A stretch of DNA of 64,000 bases from JBFIHF01 sp964411125 (GTDB lineage Bacteria > Myxococcota_A > Bradymonadia > Bradymonadales > Bradymonadaceae). Position 1 is the first letter of the stretch. Every line of letters starts with the position of its first letter. The stretch lies in the NCBI GenBank assembly GCA_964411125.1, contig CAYPJU010000017.1, positions 1-64,000 of the forward strand, given 5' to 3'. The notes under the pieces were generated by a model. It was not told the origin of the DNA. It saw only the letters and a program-made list of their open reading frames with translations, and did not search any database. This document shows positions 48,312 through 58,139 of the stretch, piece by piece. Made by a program: the position numbers and the translations under genes.

Positions 48312-50624
48312 ATGAATCGACGCCTCGCCGCAGTAACCGTCATCTCCGTCGCCCTCGCCGGCTGTACCCGCGCCGATCCCGTGACCGGGGCCGACTTGGG
48401 GGGGGACGCGTCGCGCGACGCGGGGGTGGTCGACGCAGCGACGTCGCGCCCCGACGTTCGAAAGTTCACTCAGGCATCGATCTACGCTTGGGCGGGCCGG
48501 TGCGTCTCCCTGCGAATCGAGGATTCGGGCCGCGAGTTCTGGTTGCGTCCCGTCGACGGCGGCTACCGATTCGTCGTCGGCTCCGCGGAGAACGCGTCGC
48601 GCTTCTTCATGCAGCCGTCCGATCTCGGAACCTACCTCCTATACGACCAGGGGAGCGCGTACCTCCATGCGGACGACGACGGGGTTCATCGCCGCGACGA
48701 GCTCGAGTCCGACGTCTATCGCGTCGACGACGCTTGGATCTCGGGAGGGGAGTGGCACCTGCAGCCGTCAGACGTCGTCTCCGAGCGCCATCAGCTGCAG
48801 AACCGCAAGACCGGCCTCTTGCTGGGGCCGACAGGCCTCGTGTCTGACGTGGAGGACGCGGCGGCCTTCGAGATGGTGCACGCGGAGGGTTGTGCAGACC
48901 ACCCGGAGATGTCGATCGATGCGACGGGGACGGTCGAGCCGAGGACCTACCCGGATGGTTCGCTCTTCGGCGCCGTCGACGCTCACTCCCACATCCTCCC
49001 CAACTTCGCGTTCGGCGGCGGCGGCATCATGCACGGGTCGCCCTTCCATCGGCTCGGGGTCGAACACGCCATGGGGACGTGCGAACCGTTCCACGCCGAG
49101 GAAGGACGGGCAGACTTCCTGGGCTGGGGGTACGAGCAGGCCTCGACGGCGATCTCGCAGACCGAGTTGATCTCGGTGCTGAACACCGGACGGGTGAATC
49201 GTTTCGTGCACGCCACCGATGGTTGGCCGACGTACTCCGATTGGCCGAGCCAGACGAGCAAGACGCACCAGACCCAGTACTACCGCTGGATCGAGCGGGC
49301 ATGGATGGCTGGGCTTCGCCTGGTGGTCCAGCACGCGCTCAACAACGAGGTCTTCTGTCGATTGATGGCCGACACGCAGTTCCAACCCGTGCGATGGGGG
49401 TGCGAGGACATGCTCAATGTGGACCGACAGATCCAGGAGGTCCGAAACATGGAAGCCTACATCGACGCGCAGTGGGGCGGCCCCGGCAAGGGCTGGTTCC
49501 GAATCGTCGAGAGCCCCGCCGAGGCCCGCGAGGTCATCGCGGCCGGGAAGCTCGCCGTCGTGCTCGGTCTCGAGGTCCCGAACCCGTTCAGTTGCTATCT
49601 CAACCCGCCCGAAGGTGCCCCCGATTGCGACGAAGATTGGGTGGAGTCGGAGCTCGACCGGTACTACGAGATGGGAATTCGGGTCATGTTCCCGAATCAC
49701 AAGTACGACAACGCTTTCACGCCCGGTGATGGGGACCGCGGTATGGTCGAGCTGGGCAACTGGATGCAGTCGGGGCACTGGTCGAACTACGTGCAGGACT
49801 GCCCCGACGTGCCGAGCGTCTTCGACAAGGGACCGGTGCAGTTCGGTGGCATCAACGAGCCGCGCGACGAGTACCTCTCACCGGCGCCGAACGACCCCGT
49901 GGAGTTGTCGACCGAGCCGTTGCGCGATCTTCAGCCCTACCTGGGGCGGCTGACGGACGGTGCGCTGGAAGGCGACTACTGTCAGAATTCGGGGCTGACC
50001 GAGCTCGGCCGTCACCTGCTTCGCGAGCTGATGAAGCGGGGGATGATCATCGAGGTCGATCACCTGCCGCGGTGGTCTTACGCGGACGCCTACGAGATGT
50101 TGACGGCTGCGGACTACCCACCGATCGGTACGCATCGCAACACGAACAACGGGAAGATATACGAGCTCGGAGGAATCTCACCCACCGGCTTCCATCGATG
50201 TGCCGACCCCGATCAACCCGGTTCGTTGATGCGGCCGTTCTTCGAGCGGCGAGAGATGATCCGCGCAGCCGGGGGGTACGAATCGGTCGGGTTCGCGTTC
50301 GACTTCAATGGCCTGGCGGGCGTGGCCGATCCGCGGTTCGGGCCCGATGCCCGGTGCGGAGCGGAGCAGCAAAACCCTGTCGAGTACCCGTTCGAGTCGT
50401 TCGCCGGGGACGTCATCTTCACGCAACCTTTCATGGGGGAGCGCGCGGTCGACTTCAATACCGAGGGGATGATCCACATCGGGCTCCTCCCCGAGCTGAT
50501 CGAAGATGCCCGTCGCACCGGCGCCACCGACGAGGACCTCGACATCATCTTCCGTTCGGCCGAGGGATACGTGCGGATGTGGGAGCTCGCGGAAGCCCGT
50601 GGCAGGGCGCTGGCCGGAGAATGA
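48312..50624 (+). CDS. Amidohydrolase-type (M19-like) lipoprotein
   Basis: 770-residue lipoprotein (lipobox LAGC18). A trefoil- or fascin-like region (about 45-190) precedes a TIM-barrel metal hydrolase: VDAHSHI near 222 supplies the first metal ligands, LTELGRHLLRELMKRGMIIEVDHL matches the membrane dipeptidase pattern, and a later GTHRNTN supplies another His. M19 usually has H-x-D at the first site, so HxH here is atypical. The predicted location is the outer membrane or surface; the substrate is unknown. ATG at 48312, GGAAAG nine bases before it. Confidence 0.78.
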   Translation: MNRRLAAVTVISVALAGCTRADPVTGADLGGDASRDAGVVDAATSRPDVRKFTQASIYAWAGRCVSLRIEDSGREFWLRPVDGGYRFVVGSAENASRFFMQPSDLGTYLLYDQGSAYLHADDDGVHRRDELESDVYRVDDAWISGGEWHLQPSDVVSERHQLQNRKTGLLLGPTGLVSDVEDAAAFEMVHAEGCADHPEMSIDATGTVEPRTYPDGSLFGAVDAHSHILPNFAFGGGGIMHGSPFHRLGVEHAMGTCEPFHAEEGRADFLGWGYEQASTAISQTELISVLNTGRVNRFVHATDGWPTYSDWPSQTSKTHQTQYYRWIERAWMAGLRLVVQHALNNEVFCRLMADTQFQPVRWGCEDMLNVDRQIQEVRNMEAYIDAQWGGPGKGWFRIVESPAEAREVIAAGKLAVVLGLEVPNPFSCYLNPPEGAPDCDEDWVESELDRYYEMGIRVMFPNHKYDNAFTPGDGDRGMVELGNWMQSGHWSNYVQDCPDVPSVFDKGPVQFGGINEPRDEYLSPAPNDPVELSTEPLRDLQPYLGRLTDGALEGDYCQNSGLTELGRHLLRELMKRGMIIEVDHLPRWSYADAYEMLTAADYPPIGTHRNTNNGKIYELGGISPTGFHRCADPDQPGSLMRPFFERREMIRAAGGYESVGFAFDFNGLAGVADPRFGPDARCGAEQQNPVEYPFESFAGDVIFTQPFMGERAVDFNTEGMIHIGLLPELIEDARRTGATDEDLDIIFRSAEGYVRMWELAEARGRALAGE

Positions 50625-50625
50625 G

Positions 50626-51798
50626 TCAACGGCCGATGCGCAGCCGGTAGACTCCGGCGCGCGGGTCTTCGCCAGGCGTACAACCCGAAGCGTCGAACGC
50701 TGCGGAGCGGGTGGCGGCGACGGCGAACTCGGTGGTGGAAGTGTAGAGCGACTGGCAGAGGAGGCCGTTGTCGTCGACGGGGAAGTTCTCCGTGACCTCT
50801 ATCGCCGTCGCGCCATCGTCGTCGGTCACGAAGAGCATGTTCGGAGCTTCGTCGGCGAGAAACCACGACGACGCGTCGCCGGGCACAGGGAAGGCCCAAC
50901 CCCACTCCTGGGGTGATGCGGTGGGTGCCACCGTCCAATCCACACCGTCGGACGTGTACGCGAGGTCGCCGAAACTCTGCTTGAGCCAGAATACGCCGTC
51001 TCGAACCCAGGCGTCCGTGGCGCCGGTGAGTTGGTCGCTCACCGCTGCCCATTCGTTGGTGTCATGCGCAAGGCGGTGCCGGTTCCCGTCGCCGTCGAGC
51101 GCCCAGAAGGCTCCGCCGAAACTCACGATGTCGAACGCTTCGATCGGGACGGTCCCCGTGGTCTCGTCCCAGGTTCCGCCGCCGTTGATGCTACGATAAG
51201 TCTCGCGTCCGCTGACGACCATTCGCCCGCCGTCACGGCCCACCGCGCGAACCAGCGCCGTCGGGACGTTGGTCGCGGTGGTCCAGGTCTCGCCGCGATC
51301 ACGCGTGTAGAAGACAGCCGTCTCCCCGAACTTCGGGACGGCGAGGACGAGATCTCCGTCGAGAACGCCGAAATACGAGGCCCGCACGGCGCGTCCGCTC
51401 GAAGTGACGAAGACCCGCTCCCACGTGTCGCCGTGATCGGACGAGCGCATGACGTACCAGGACCCGGCGGGATCCTCGTCCTGTACGACCGCCAGCGCGT
51501 AGAGATGTTCGTCGTCGGCGGCAATGCGATAGGTCGCGTACGGGTCGGTGATCGCGAAGTTCGTGTCGATCCGCTCCCAGGTCGCCGGCATCGGTGAGGC
51601 CGAGTCCGTATCCGAGCTCGCGTCGCCCGCGGCGTCCGAGCCCGCGTCGGCAGTCCCTGCCTCGATCGCCGCCGCGTCCGAAACGTGCGCGACGTCGGCG
51701 GCGTGCGTCCCGGCGTCCGCGGGATCGCTCGTTCCGTTCCCGCAACTGATCAGCGCCAGCGCTGCGGCGATGAGCCCGAATTGGTGTCGACGTTTCAC
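50626..51798 (-). CDS. BNR/Asp-box beta-propeller lipoprotein
   Basis: 390-residue lipoprotein. The GTG at 51798 has GGAGG four bases upstream, and a lipobox LISC follows. After an Ala/Asp-rich linker, four Asp-box motifs (SSDHGDTW, TRDRGETW, SINGGGTW, TSDGVDW) mark blades of a sialidase-like propeller. The catalytic residues of sialidases are not evident, so carbohydrate or protein binding is more likely. The stop lies one base from the convergent dipeptidase-like gene. Confidence 0.82.
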   Translation of the reverse strand: MKRRHQFGLIAAALALISCGNGTSDPADAGTHAADVAHVSDAAAIEAGTADAGSDAAGDASSDTDSASPMPATWERIDTNFAITDPYATYRIAADDEHLYALAVVQDEDPAGSWYVMRSSDHGDTWERVFVTSSGRAVRASYFGVLDGDLVLAVPKFGETAVFYTRDRGETWTTATNVPTALVRAVGRDGGRMVVSGRETYRSINGGGTWDETTGTVPIEAFDIVSFGGAFWALDGDGNRHRLAHDTNEWAAVSDQLTGATDAWVRDGVFWLKQSFGDLAYTSDGVDWTVAPTASPQEWGWAFPVPGDASSWFLADEAPNMLFVTDDDGATAIEVTENFPVDDNGLLCQSLYTSTTEFAVAATRSAAFDASGCTPGEDPRAGVYRLRIGR

Positions 51799-51917
51799 GG
51801 CGCCTCCGTGGTCGTAGGTGCAGATGAAGTACGGCGGATTCGAGCGTTCGTCCACGTTCGTCGACACTCGTCCGGCGGTCCGGTACATCTAGTTTCACCG
51901 CTTTTGGAGCACAACCC

Positions 51918-53027
51918 ATGGCCGACAACGCCACGATCTACGCGCCGCTCTATGTCTTTCCGACGCAGGAGCAGCTCGAGACACTCTCGCGTGGCAGCGC
52001 AGAGGTCGAGGCGGACGAAGAGCGGCAGCACGCGACGATCCGTTGGGAGGGGGGGGCGACGATCCATATGACGCGGCTCGGCGACGCCGAGATGGGGAAG
52101 CATTTGACCGGATTGCGATCGACGATCCTCGGTCAGGGGGGAGGGGAGGGGCTCGCTACGCGGGCGCTCTCCACGCTGTCGGTCTATCCGATGCTCGTGG
52201 AGCCGCGGCTCGATCCGGCGGTCATCCAGTTCATGGCCGCGCTCACCGCAGCGACCGATGGGTTCTGCTTCATCGACGGTCAGCTCGTCGATGGGGATGG
52301 GAACGACCTTCTGCAGACGGGGGCGAGCCGTCCCGACGCGATGCGGGTCGTTCGCCGCGCCCTCGTCCTCTTCGCGGGAGCATTCCGTGCGCTCCTGGAG
52401 GAGGACGCCGGCACCGACGAGCAGACCGCGGCCGACGCCCTGCGAAACGAACTCCTCGATTGGCTCCAGCGCTGCGACGGCCTGGTCGAAGAGGCGGAGA
52501 TGCAGGAACTCGCCTTTCTTCAGATTCCAATCGGGAGGGCTGACCCTCGCGCCGTGGTTCGAGCGGTCTGGCGAGCAGAGGGGGCTCAGGTCCTCCTCTG
52601 GGCACTGCGGGCGCGCGAGCTTCCTCCGCACGACGCGCAGGAGCACCCGTTCCGCGTCTGTCGAGAGCTCGGTGTCCTCGCCGAGGTTCCACCCCCTCTC
52701 TACAGCTCTCCCGCGCTGCGAGACGAAGAAGAGCTCGAGTGGATGCGGCGACGCCTGCTCGGTCTGAACTGGCGAATGACGAACCTGCGCGTGAGCCCGA
52801 CGACGGTCGATTTTCGGAACTTCGCCACCGAGAACTGGTTCGGAGGGTTCGACCTCGAAGGGATCGAGCTCGTCGACGACGACCTCTCGGTGGACGGAGA
52901 GACCGTCACGACGGCGTCTTCGGCGGCGGTGCAAATCACGACGTCGATCGCGCTCGAGCGACATCGCGCCATCAACTGGCTGATCGGCGCGCATCCCACG
53001 TACTCCGCCGTCGTCACCCCCACCTGA
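51918..53027 (+). CDS. DUF4272-like protein
   Basis: 369 residues, soluble, no signal peptide. The C-terminal two thirds match the DUF4272 pattern: RRALVLFAGAFRALLEED, WRAEGAQVLLWALRARELPP, LRDEEELEWMRRRLLGLNWRM and a final ERHRAINWLIG. Function of the family is unknown. The N-terminal ~110 residues carry a separate beta-rich segment. The stop abuts the convergent CNNM gene with no gap. Confidence 0.75.
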   Translation: MADNATIYAPLYVFPTQEQLETLSRGSAEVEADEERQHATIRWEGGATIHMTRLGDAEMGKHLTGLRSTILGQGGGEGLATRALSTLSVYPMLVEPRLDPAVIQFMAALTAATDGFCFIDGQLVDGDGNDLLQTGASRPDAMRVVRRALVLFAGAFRALLEEDAGTDEQTAADALRNELLDWLQRCDGLVEEAEMQELAFLQIPIGRADPRAVVRAVWRAEGAQVLLWALRARELPPHDAQEHPFRVCRELGVLAEVPPPLYSSPALRDEEELEWMRRRLLGLNWRMTNLRVSPTTVDFRNFATENWFGGFDLEGIELVDDDLSVDGETVTTASSAAVQITTSIALERHRAINWLIGAHPTYSAVVTPT

Positions 53028-54113
53028 TCACACGGGGACTTCCGGCGGGTCGAGGGGGTCTTCCAGGCTACCGATGATCGATTCGAAGGCGTCGGTCACC
53101 GTGACGACCCCGAGCAATCGGTCGTGATCGACCACGCAGGCCAGCTCCTGACGCTCGTCCTGCAGCGTGTCGATGAGGTCGGCGACGGAGAGCCCCGGGG
53201 CGACGATCACGGGATCCTGAGCGAGCTCCTCGAACGTCTCCGCGCCGCAGCGAAGACCATCGTAGCGCGAGACGATCGACGAGAGATAGACCACGCCGAC
53301 GATGTGGTCCGGCTCTTCGTCGACCAGGGGAAATCGATTGAACGGAGTGCTGTGGACGACGTCGAGGTTCTCCTCGGTCGGTTTCGACGCATCGAGGACC
53401 ACGACGTCTTCACGCCGCACCATGATCTCCGAGATGGGTCGCTCCCCGATCTCCCAGGCGGCGACGATCTCGTCGCGTCGGTCAGCGGGGACTCGTGCCC
53501 GCGACAAGATCTCCACCAGATTCTGCCGGACTCCACGAGTCTCGCCGTCTCCACTGGCCTCTTCGGCTGAAGGCCCTTCGGTCCAGGAGCGAGTCATCTC
53601 GACCCCGAAGAGCCGCAGAGTCCACTTTGCGATCGCATCCCCCGCCTTGATCAGCGGGTACATCACCTTCGACCAGATCCAGAGCGGGTACGCCAGTGCC
53701 TTGGCCACCATCACGGGCCGCTCCACCCCGAGGTAGGTCGGCGATTGCTCTCCCCAGATCTTGTGGACCAACTGAATGACGAAGATCGCGACCACGACCG
53801 ACACGGTCGAGGTCGCACCTTCCGAGAGCCCGAACGAGGTGAGAAGAGGAGCGAGAAGCGCCGAGAACGCTGGCTCGGTCACGACGCCGAGCAGGATGCT
53901 CGAGAGGCTGATGCCCAGTTGACAGCCGGTCAGGTAGAACTCGAGCTCTTCGGTCATCTCCCACGCGCGATCGATCGCAATGCTTTCACCGAGCTCATCG
54001 CGGTCGAACTGCCTCAGCCGCGTGAGCGCGAACTCGACTGCCACGAAGAATGCGTTGACGAGGACGAGGACGATACCCGCGACGCAGCGGATGATGATTT
54101 CCAGCGTGCCCAT
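53028..54113 (-). CDS. CNNM-family transporter with CBS pair
   Basis: 361-residue membrane protein of the HlyC/CorC-like family. The CNNM transmembrane domain (about 1-145) includes EELEFYLTGCQLGISLSSILLGVV, typical of this fold, which is tied to magnesium and other divalent-ion transport. Two CBS-like segments (about 215-350: ISEIMVRREDVVVLD; LACVVDHDRLLGVVTVTDAFE) follow. The C-terminal CorC domain is absent, making it shorter than most members. A role in Mg2+ efflux is inferred. Confidence 0.88.
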   Translation of the reverse strand: MGTLEIIIRCVAGIVLVLVNAFFVAVEFALTRLRQFDRDELGESIAIDRAWEMTEELEFYLTGCQLGISLSSILLGVVTEPAFSALLAPLLTSFGLSEGATSTVSVVVAIFVIQLVHKIWGEQSPTYLGVERPVMVAKALAYPLWIWSKVMYPLIKAGDAIAKWTLRLFGVEMTRSWTEGPSAEEASGDGETRGVRQNLVEILSRARVPADRRDEIVAAWEIGERPISEIMVRREDVVVLDASKPTEENLDVVHSTPFNRFPLVDEEPDHIVGVVYLSSIVSRYDGLRCGAETFEELAQDPVIVAPGLSVADLIDTLQDERQELACVVDHDRLLGVVTVTDAFESIIGSLEDPLDPPEVPV

Positions 54114-54156
54114 GCCCCGAAGGTGGACACGGACATGCCACCCTCAACGCCGTCGG

Positions 54157-56313
54157 TCAGGGGAGAGCGAGGAGGAGCGAATGCTCCTGCCAGGCCGAAC
54201 AGCCGACCGCGTCGCGGCAGGCCCGGACGGTCCAGGTGTACCACGTGTTGGCAGCGTCGAGCTCGACCGTGAATTCGGGGGAAGTGAGGTCGGTGGCCTC
54301 GACGTGCGTGACCCACTCCGAAGTCACGGCATCGGCGACGAGGACCCTCACTTCGTAGGCGTCGGCGGTTCCGTCCGCGTCCCACGTCAGCCGTTGCTGG
54401 CCGCGGGGAACGTGCGACTCGTGGGCCGGGCGGAGGTTTTGCGGCGTCGCGGGCGGCTCGCTGCTCTCGACGACGACTTCCGGCTGGCGCGGCGCCCGGT
54501 ACTCGAACGTGGCGTCCACCGACCGGGCGCACGTCGCCACGCTGCACGCTGTGACGTGCCAGCGATAGCGCGCGTTCGCGTCGGCGACGTCCACCAGGAC
54601 GTTCGTCCCCTGCGTCTGTCGTTGGTCGATGGAACGCCAACCAGCGCCCGAGGACTCTTCCAGGATCACCCGGTAGGTCACTGCTTCGGGGACGCTCTGC
54701 CACGAAAGCTCGAAGCGCGTTTCGGCGACGACCGCGTCGTGAGCTGGCGAGAGGCCTGCGGGTCGCGCCAGGGTCGCGGGGGGCGTGTTGGTGCCAGTTC
54801 CGAGCGGGTCGGGGGCGCGCTCGAACGGATTGCTGAGGTTCGCGTACACGAGGACCGAATCGTCGGGCGCGACCACGCGAGCGTAATCGAAGGGGGTCGC
54901 GGGAGCTCCACCGTTGAGGACGAGGCGCCCACCGGGCGCCATCACTTCCACGATGTCGTACGGATCTGCGTACTGCCAGTCGCTGCATGCGGTGCTCGCC
55001 GGGCCGTCGCAACGCACCCACAGCTCTCCACCGGTGTAGTTGCTCACCTTCACCCGGCTCATCGTGGCGCCAGCGACGGCGGGACCGCTCGACGGGGCGA
55101 GGGACGCCATCGTGCGCTCGACCTCGCGCATGCACACCGCGCACATGCCGGCGCTGCTGTTTCGCATCAGACAGTTGTGGGCGGGCCGGTAGCGGCCGCG
55201 GCTACAGTAACCGCCACCCTCGAACGCACCGATCGTTCCGAAGGAGGCATTGCCAGGGGTGGGGAGGACGTCGGTCGTCAGCATGTCCGCCCAGGGGAGC
55301 GACTCGTCGGCGCGGAACCAGACGTTCGGCCCGATCGAGCAGGATCCGTCGGACCGTGTGGTCTCGTATTCGTCTGCGAGTCCGAAGAGAGCATGGCCGA
55401 GCTCGTGCGCGACGAGGTCGGCGACCCGACGGGGGCGCGAGGCGACGACCATGCCGTCTTTGGCGCAGCCGTTCCCTTCCAGGGAGTTGACGAGGACCAC
55501 GGTCGCGTCTGCGCCGGCCGCGTCGGCGAGCCGGCGCGCTGCCTGCTCGCCGGCCGGAGTCGCGAAGTAGACGCAGCGAGAGAGTCCGCCGATCCCCTGC
55601 GCCGTGTCGAACGCCGTGCCGAGCGGTCTCCCGTTCGACCCCGTGCCGGTGTTGCGGGATCGGACGTCCTGGCGCCAGACGTTGAAACCGGTCCAGTGGT
55701 CACGGTAGCCGCGAACGTCCGACAGGCGGCCGACGATGGTGTCGACCAGCGCGTGGAACTCGGGGAGTTCGTGTTCCTGATATCCTTCGGGGAGGAAGAG
55801 GATGTCGGCCTTCTGAGACGACGGCCCGTGGGCGAGGACCGGGACGGGGTCGCCCAGCACGTCGCTACTGTTCAAGAGGGCCTGGCGTGAAGTCAGCGGG
55901 GCGTCGGGGTCGACGTCGAGCACGCCGAGCGAGCTACCGTCGGTCGCCGTCAGCTCGAGCCGACCTTCCGCGACCGGGATGCGCACGTCGATCAACCCGT
56001 ACGGGGCGACTACGTGGCGTGGGTCTGGCAGACCCGAGCGGTCGAACTCGCTCCGTAGGATGCGGGTGTCGTCGACCGACCCGCGGACGGGGGCGGAGCC
56101 GTCCGCTGGATGGAACGTGAAGTCGACGGTCTCGCCGTCGGCCGGAGGGTTCGGGATTTCCCCGACCTCGGCCATTTGGATCACCTCGAGCCCGGCGCCG
56201 TCGAGCGCGATGCTCAACTCCAGGTTCCCGGGATGTTGCTGCAGCTCGCCCCGGCATCCGGCCAGGAGAAGGGCCACGGTGAATAGCAGAGAGAGAGTTC
56301 GTCTCGTGGTCAT
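54157..56313 (-). CDS. M64 (IgA peptidase-type) metallopeptidase lipoprotein
   Basis: 718-residue secreted peptidase (lipobox LAGC20). A beta-rich N-terminal domain leads to SSQKADILFLPEGY and then VAHELGHALFGLADEY, the M64 zinc site: H303, H307 and an Asp/Glu downstream, with Glu304 as general base. Two fibronectin-type-III-like domains (about 500-605 and 615-715) end the protein. The founding M64 member cleaves IgA; other targets are unknown. Likely on the cell surface and suited to degrading host or prey proteins. Confidence 0.88.
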   Translation of the reverse strand: MTTRRTLSLLFTVALLLAGCRGELQQHPGNLELSIALDGAGLEVIQMAEVGEIPNPPADGETVDFTFHPADGSAPVRGSVDDTRILRSEFDRSGLPDPRHVVAPYGLIDVRIPVAEGRLELTATDGSSLGVLDVDPDAPLTSRQALLNSSDVLGDPVPVLAHGPSSQKADILFLPEGYQEHELPEFHALVDTIVGRLSDVRGYRDHWTGFNVWRQDVRSRNTGTGSNGRPLGTAFDTAQGIGGLSRCVYFATPAGEQAARRLADAAGADATVVLVNSLEGNGCAKDGMVVASRPRRVADLVAHELGHALFGLADEYETTRSDGSCSIGPNVWFRADESLPWADMLTTDVLPTPGNASFGTIGAFEGGGYCSRGRYRPAHNCLMRNSSAGMCAVCMREVERTMASLAPSSGPAVAGATMSRVKVSNYTGGELWVRCDGPASTACSDWQYADPYDIVEVMAPGGRLVLNGGAPATPFDYARVVAPDDSVLVYANLSNPFERAPDPLGTGTNTPPATLARPAGLSPAHDAVVAETRFELSWQSVPEAVTYRVILEESSGAGWRSIDQRQTQGTNVLVDVADANARYRWHVTACSVATCARSVDATFEYRAPRQPEVVVESSEPPATPQNLRPAHESHVPRGQQRLTWDADGTADAYEVRVLVADAVTSEWVTHVEATDLTSPEFTVELDAANTWYTWTVRACRDAVGCSAWQEHSLLLALP

Positions 56314-56516
56314 CTACGGCTCATCCATTGAAGTGCTCAGGCACCTCGGGATGATTGCAATCGCTGTACCGACCGACGGGAAGAAGTCGACACCGTTGGT
56401 ATTTCAGGGGGTTGGCGGACGATCCACGACCGGGGCGCGAGCGTGTCGTGTGTCGACCTCGCCTCGACTTTCGCGCGATTGGAAGGTCGAGTTGCCGATC
56501 GTCCGGCGGATGCGCT

Positions 56517-56870
56517 TCAGTTCGGCTTTCCGCCGCTGGCTACCTGCAAGGGAAGGGGGGAGGAGTTGAGGTTCTCGGCCACCTTCCTTGCTTCGGCGAC
56601 GAGATCCGCGCCGGAGAGATCGCGCCGACGCTCGATCTCGAAGTTCAGCAGCTCGCCGCCCCGACGGACCGTCATCTGAAACGTTTCGCCGGACGCGCGA
56701 CTCTCCTCGAGGTAGTCGCCGATGGTACGGACACGCTTTCCATTGATCTCCAGAATGATGTCACCGTACCGGACGCCTGCTCTCTCCGAGGGACTTCCCG
56801 GGGTGCAGCTCCAGACGGGGATTCCTTCTTCTGCTTTCGCCAGGGCGATGATGTCGGCTCTCTTCAACAT
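56517..56870 (-). CDS. PDZ-domain protein
   Basis: 117 residues, essentially a single PDZ domain: VWSCTPGSPSERAGVRYGDIILEINGKRVRTIGDYLEE, with the following helix and strand, then a short charged tail. No protease or signal peptide. PDZ domains bind C-terminal peptides. The ATG at 56870 has AGGAG five bases upstream; a start 15 codons earlier lacks one. It may serve as a cytoplasmic adaptor. Confidence 0.75.
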   Translation of the reverse strand: MLKRADIIALAKAEEGIPVWSCTPGSPSERAGVRYGDIILEINGKRVRTIGDYLEESRASGETFQMTVRRGGELLNFEIERRRDLSGADLVAEARKVAENLNSSPLPLQVASGGKPN

Positions 56871-56964
56871 GGGGTCTCCTACTGCTGACCGTTCGACTGT
56901 TAATCCCGACCGCATCGAGGCGGCCGTCGATACGAAACTCCGTCCCAGATTGACGTACGCCAGT

Positions 56965-56982
56965 GAAAAACACCCGTTTTTC
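56965..56982. repeat. 18-base inverted repeat in divergent promoter region
   Basis: GAAAAAC and GTTTTTC flank ACCC. It lies midway between the PDZ gene and the dioxygenase-fold gene, so it could be an operator. No other copy was seen. Confidence 0.5.
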
Positions 56983-57149
56983 GCCTACGGTCAGGGTGGC
57001 CCACGAGGTCACAGGCGTCGGTTTAGTGGCCGCCGTCTTGAAAAATGTCATGTTTTACAGTGGCTTATCGATCTTTGCTCCACTGGGCGGCCGTGCGCGG
57101 TCCGGTGGGACGAAGTCCGCAGAGAAAACAGTGTGATTCCGGAGATCTC

Positions 57150-58139
57150 ATGCGCATTCGACAGATTCAGCCCTGCGTCTTGACCCGGCGCGACGTCGTC
57201 AAGGGGCTTGCCGCGGCGCCGTTGATGTTCCTCGTCGGCTGCGTAGAGCGGGAGGGGAGTAGGCCGTCGGGGTCGGACGCGGGGCACACGGGCGACTACG
57301 GCGTGGGAGAAGGCGATGTCGGAGTGGTGGCGCATGATGCCGGCGCCGACGCCACCAGCGTCTCGGGCCCCGACGCGGGCGATTCTGGCGAAGCGGATGC
57401 GAGCGAAGAGGACCTGGGCGCCGAAGACGTAGGTGTCGCGGCAGGCGAATGGGCGACCGGTGGAACGTCGGCGATGGTGAATCCGCGTGACTACCCCAAT
57501 CCTTTCGGGGTTCCCGCCGCGTGCGCACTGACCTGCGCATCGACGCTCGGGCCGTGCCACGTCGCGTCGCCCGAGCGTGTCGACATCAGTGATGGGTGGG
57601 ACGGCCTGCCGGTTCGACTCGCCCTGCGAGTATTGGACGAGTCGTGCGAGCCGATCGAGGACGCGATCGTGGAGATCTGGCACACGAACCACCGGGGGAG
57701 TTACTCCGGGCAGGCCGCTGCACTCTGCAACGAGTCGGTCGACGATTCCCAGCGAGGGTACTTTCGGGGGTGGCAACGGACCGATGGGCGAGGAGAGGTC
57801 CGGTTCGACACCTGTTACCCGGGTTGGTACGGAGGGCGGGCGATCCACGTTCACTTTCGCGTCATGACGGGGACCTACGATGGTGACGACGATGCGGCGG
57901 CGATCGCGACGTCGCAGCTCTTCTTTCCCGACGACCTCAACGCCGAGATCTTCGAGCGCGAGCCGGTGTACCGGGACTTCGGACTCCCGAACCGTACCAA
58001 CGAGACCGACGGAATCTTCGGGTCGGCGGTAGAGAAGGAGCGCTACATCTGCGAGTACGCAAAGATGGCGGATGGGGCGATGCAGGCGTGGGCCACGATC
58101 GTCGTGCGGAGCCTGTCTCCCGACGGGTGCCGTCTATGA
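57150..58139 (+). CDS. Intradiol-dioxygenase-fold Tat/lipoprotein
   Basis: 329 residues. The N-terminus has a twin-arginine (TRRDVVKG) and a lipobox (LVGC31), so folded export with a lipid anchor is possible. After an Asp-rich spacer, the domain matches intradiol ring-cleavage dioxygenases, with iron ligands Tyr185, Tyr227, His233 and His235 all present. Such enzymes split catechol-type rings with O2, but many secreted members have other roles. ATG at 57150, GGAG five bases upstream. Its 3' end overlaps the convergent gene by six bases. Confidence 0.85.
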   Translation: MRIRQIQPCVLTRRDVVKGLAAAPLMFLVGCVEREGSRPSGSDAGHTGDYGVGEGDVGVVAHDAGADATSVSGPDAGDSGEADASEEDLGAEDVGVAAGEWATGGTSAMVNPRDYPNPFGVPAACALTCASTLGPCHVASPERVDISDGWDGLPVRLALRVLDESCEPIEDAIVEIWHTNHRGSYSGQAAALCNESVDDSQRGYFRGWQRTDGRGEVRFDTCYPGWYGGRAIHVHFRVMTGTYDGDDDAAAIATSQLFFPDDLNAEIFEREPVYRDFGLPNRTNETDGIFGSAVEKERYICEYAKMADGAMQAWATIVVRSLSPDGCRL

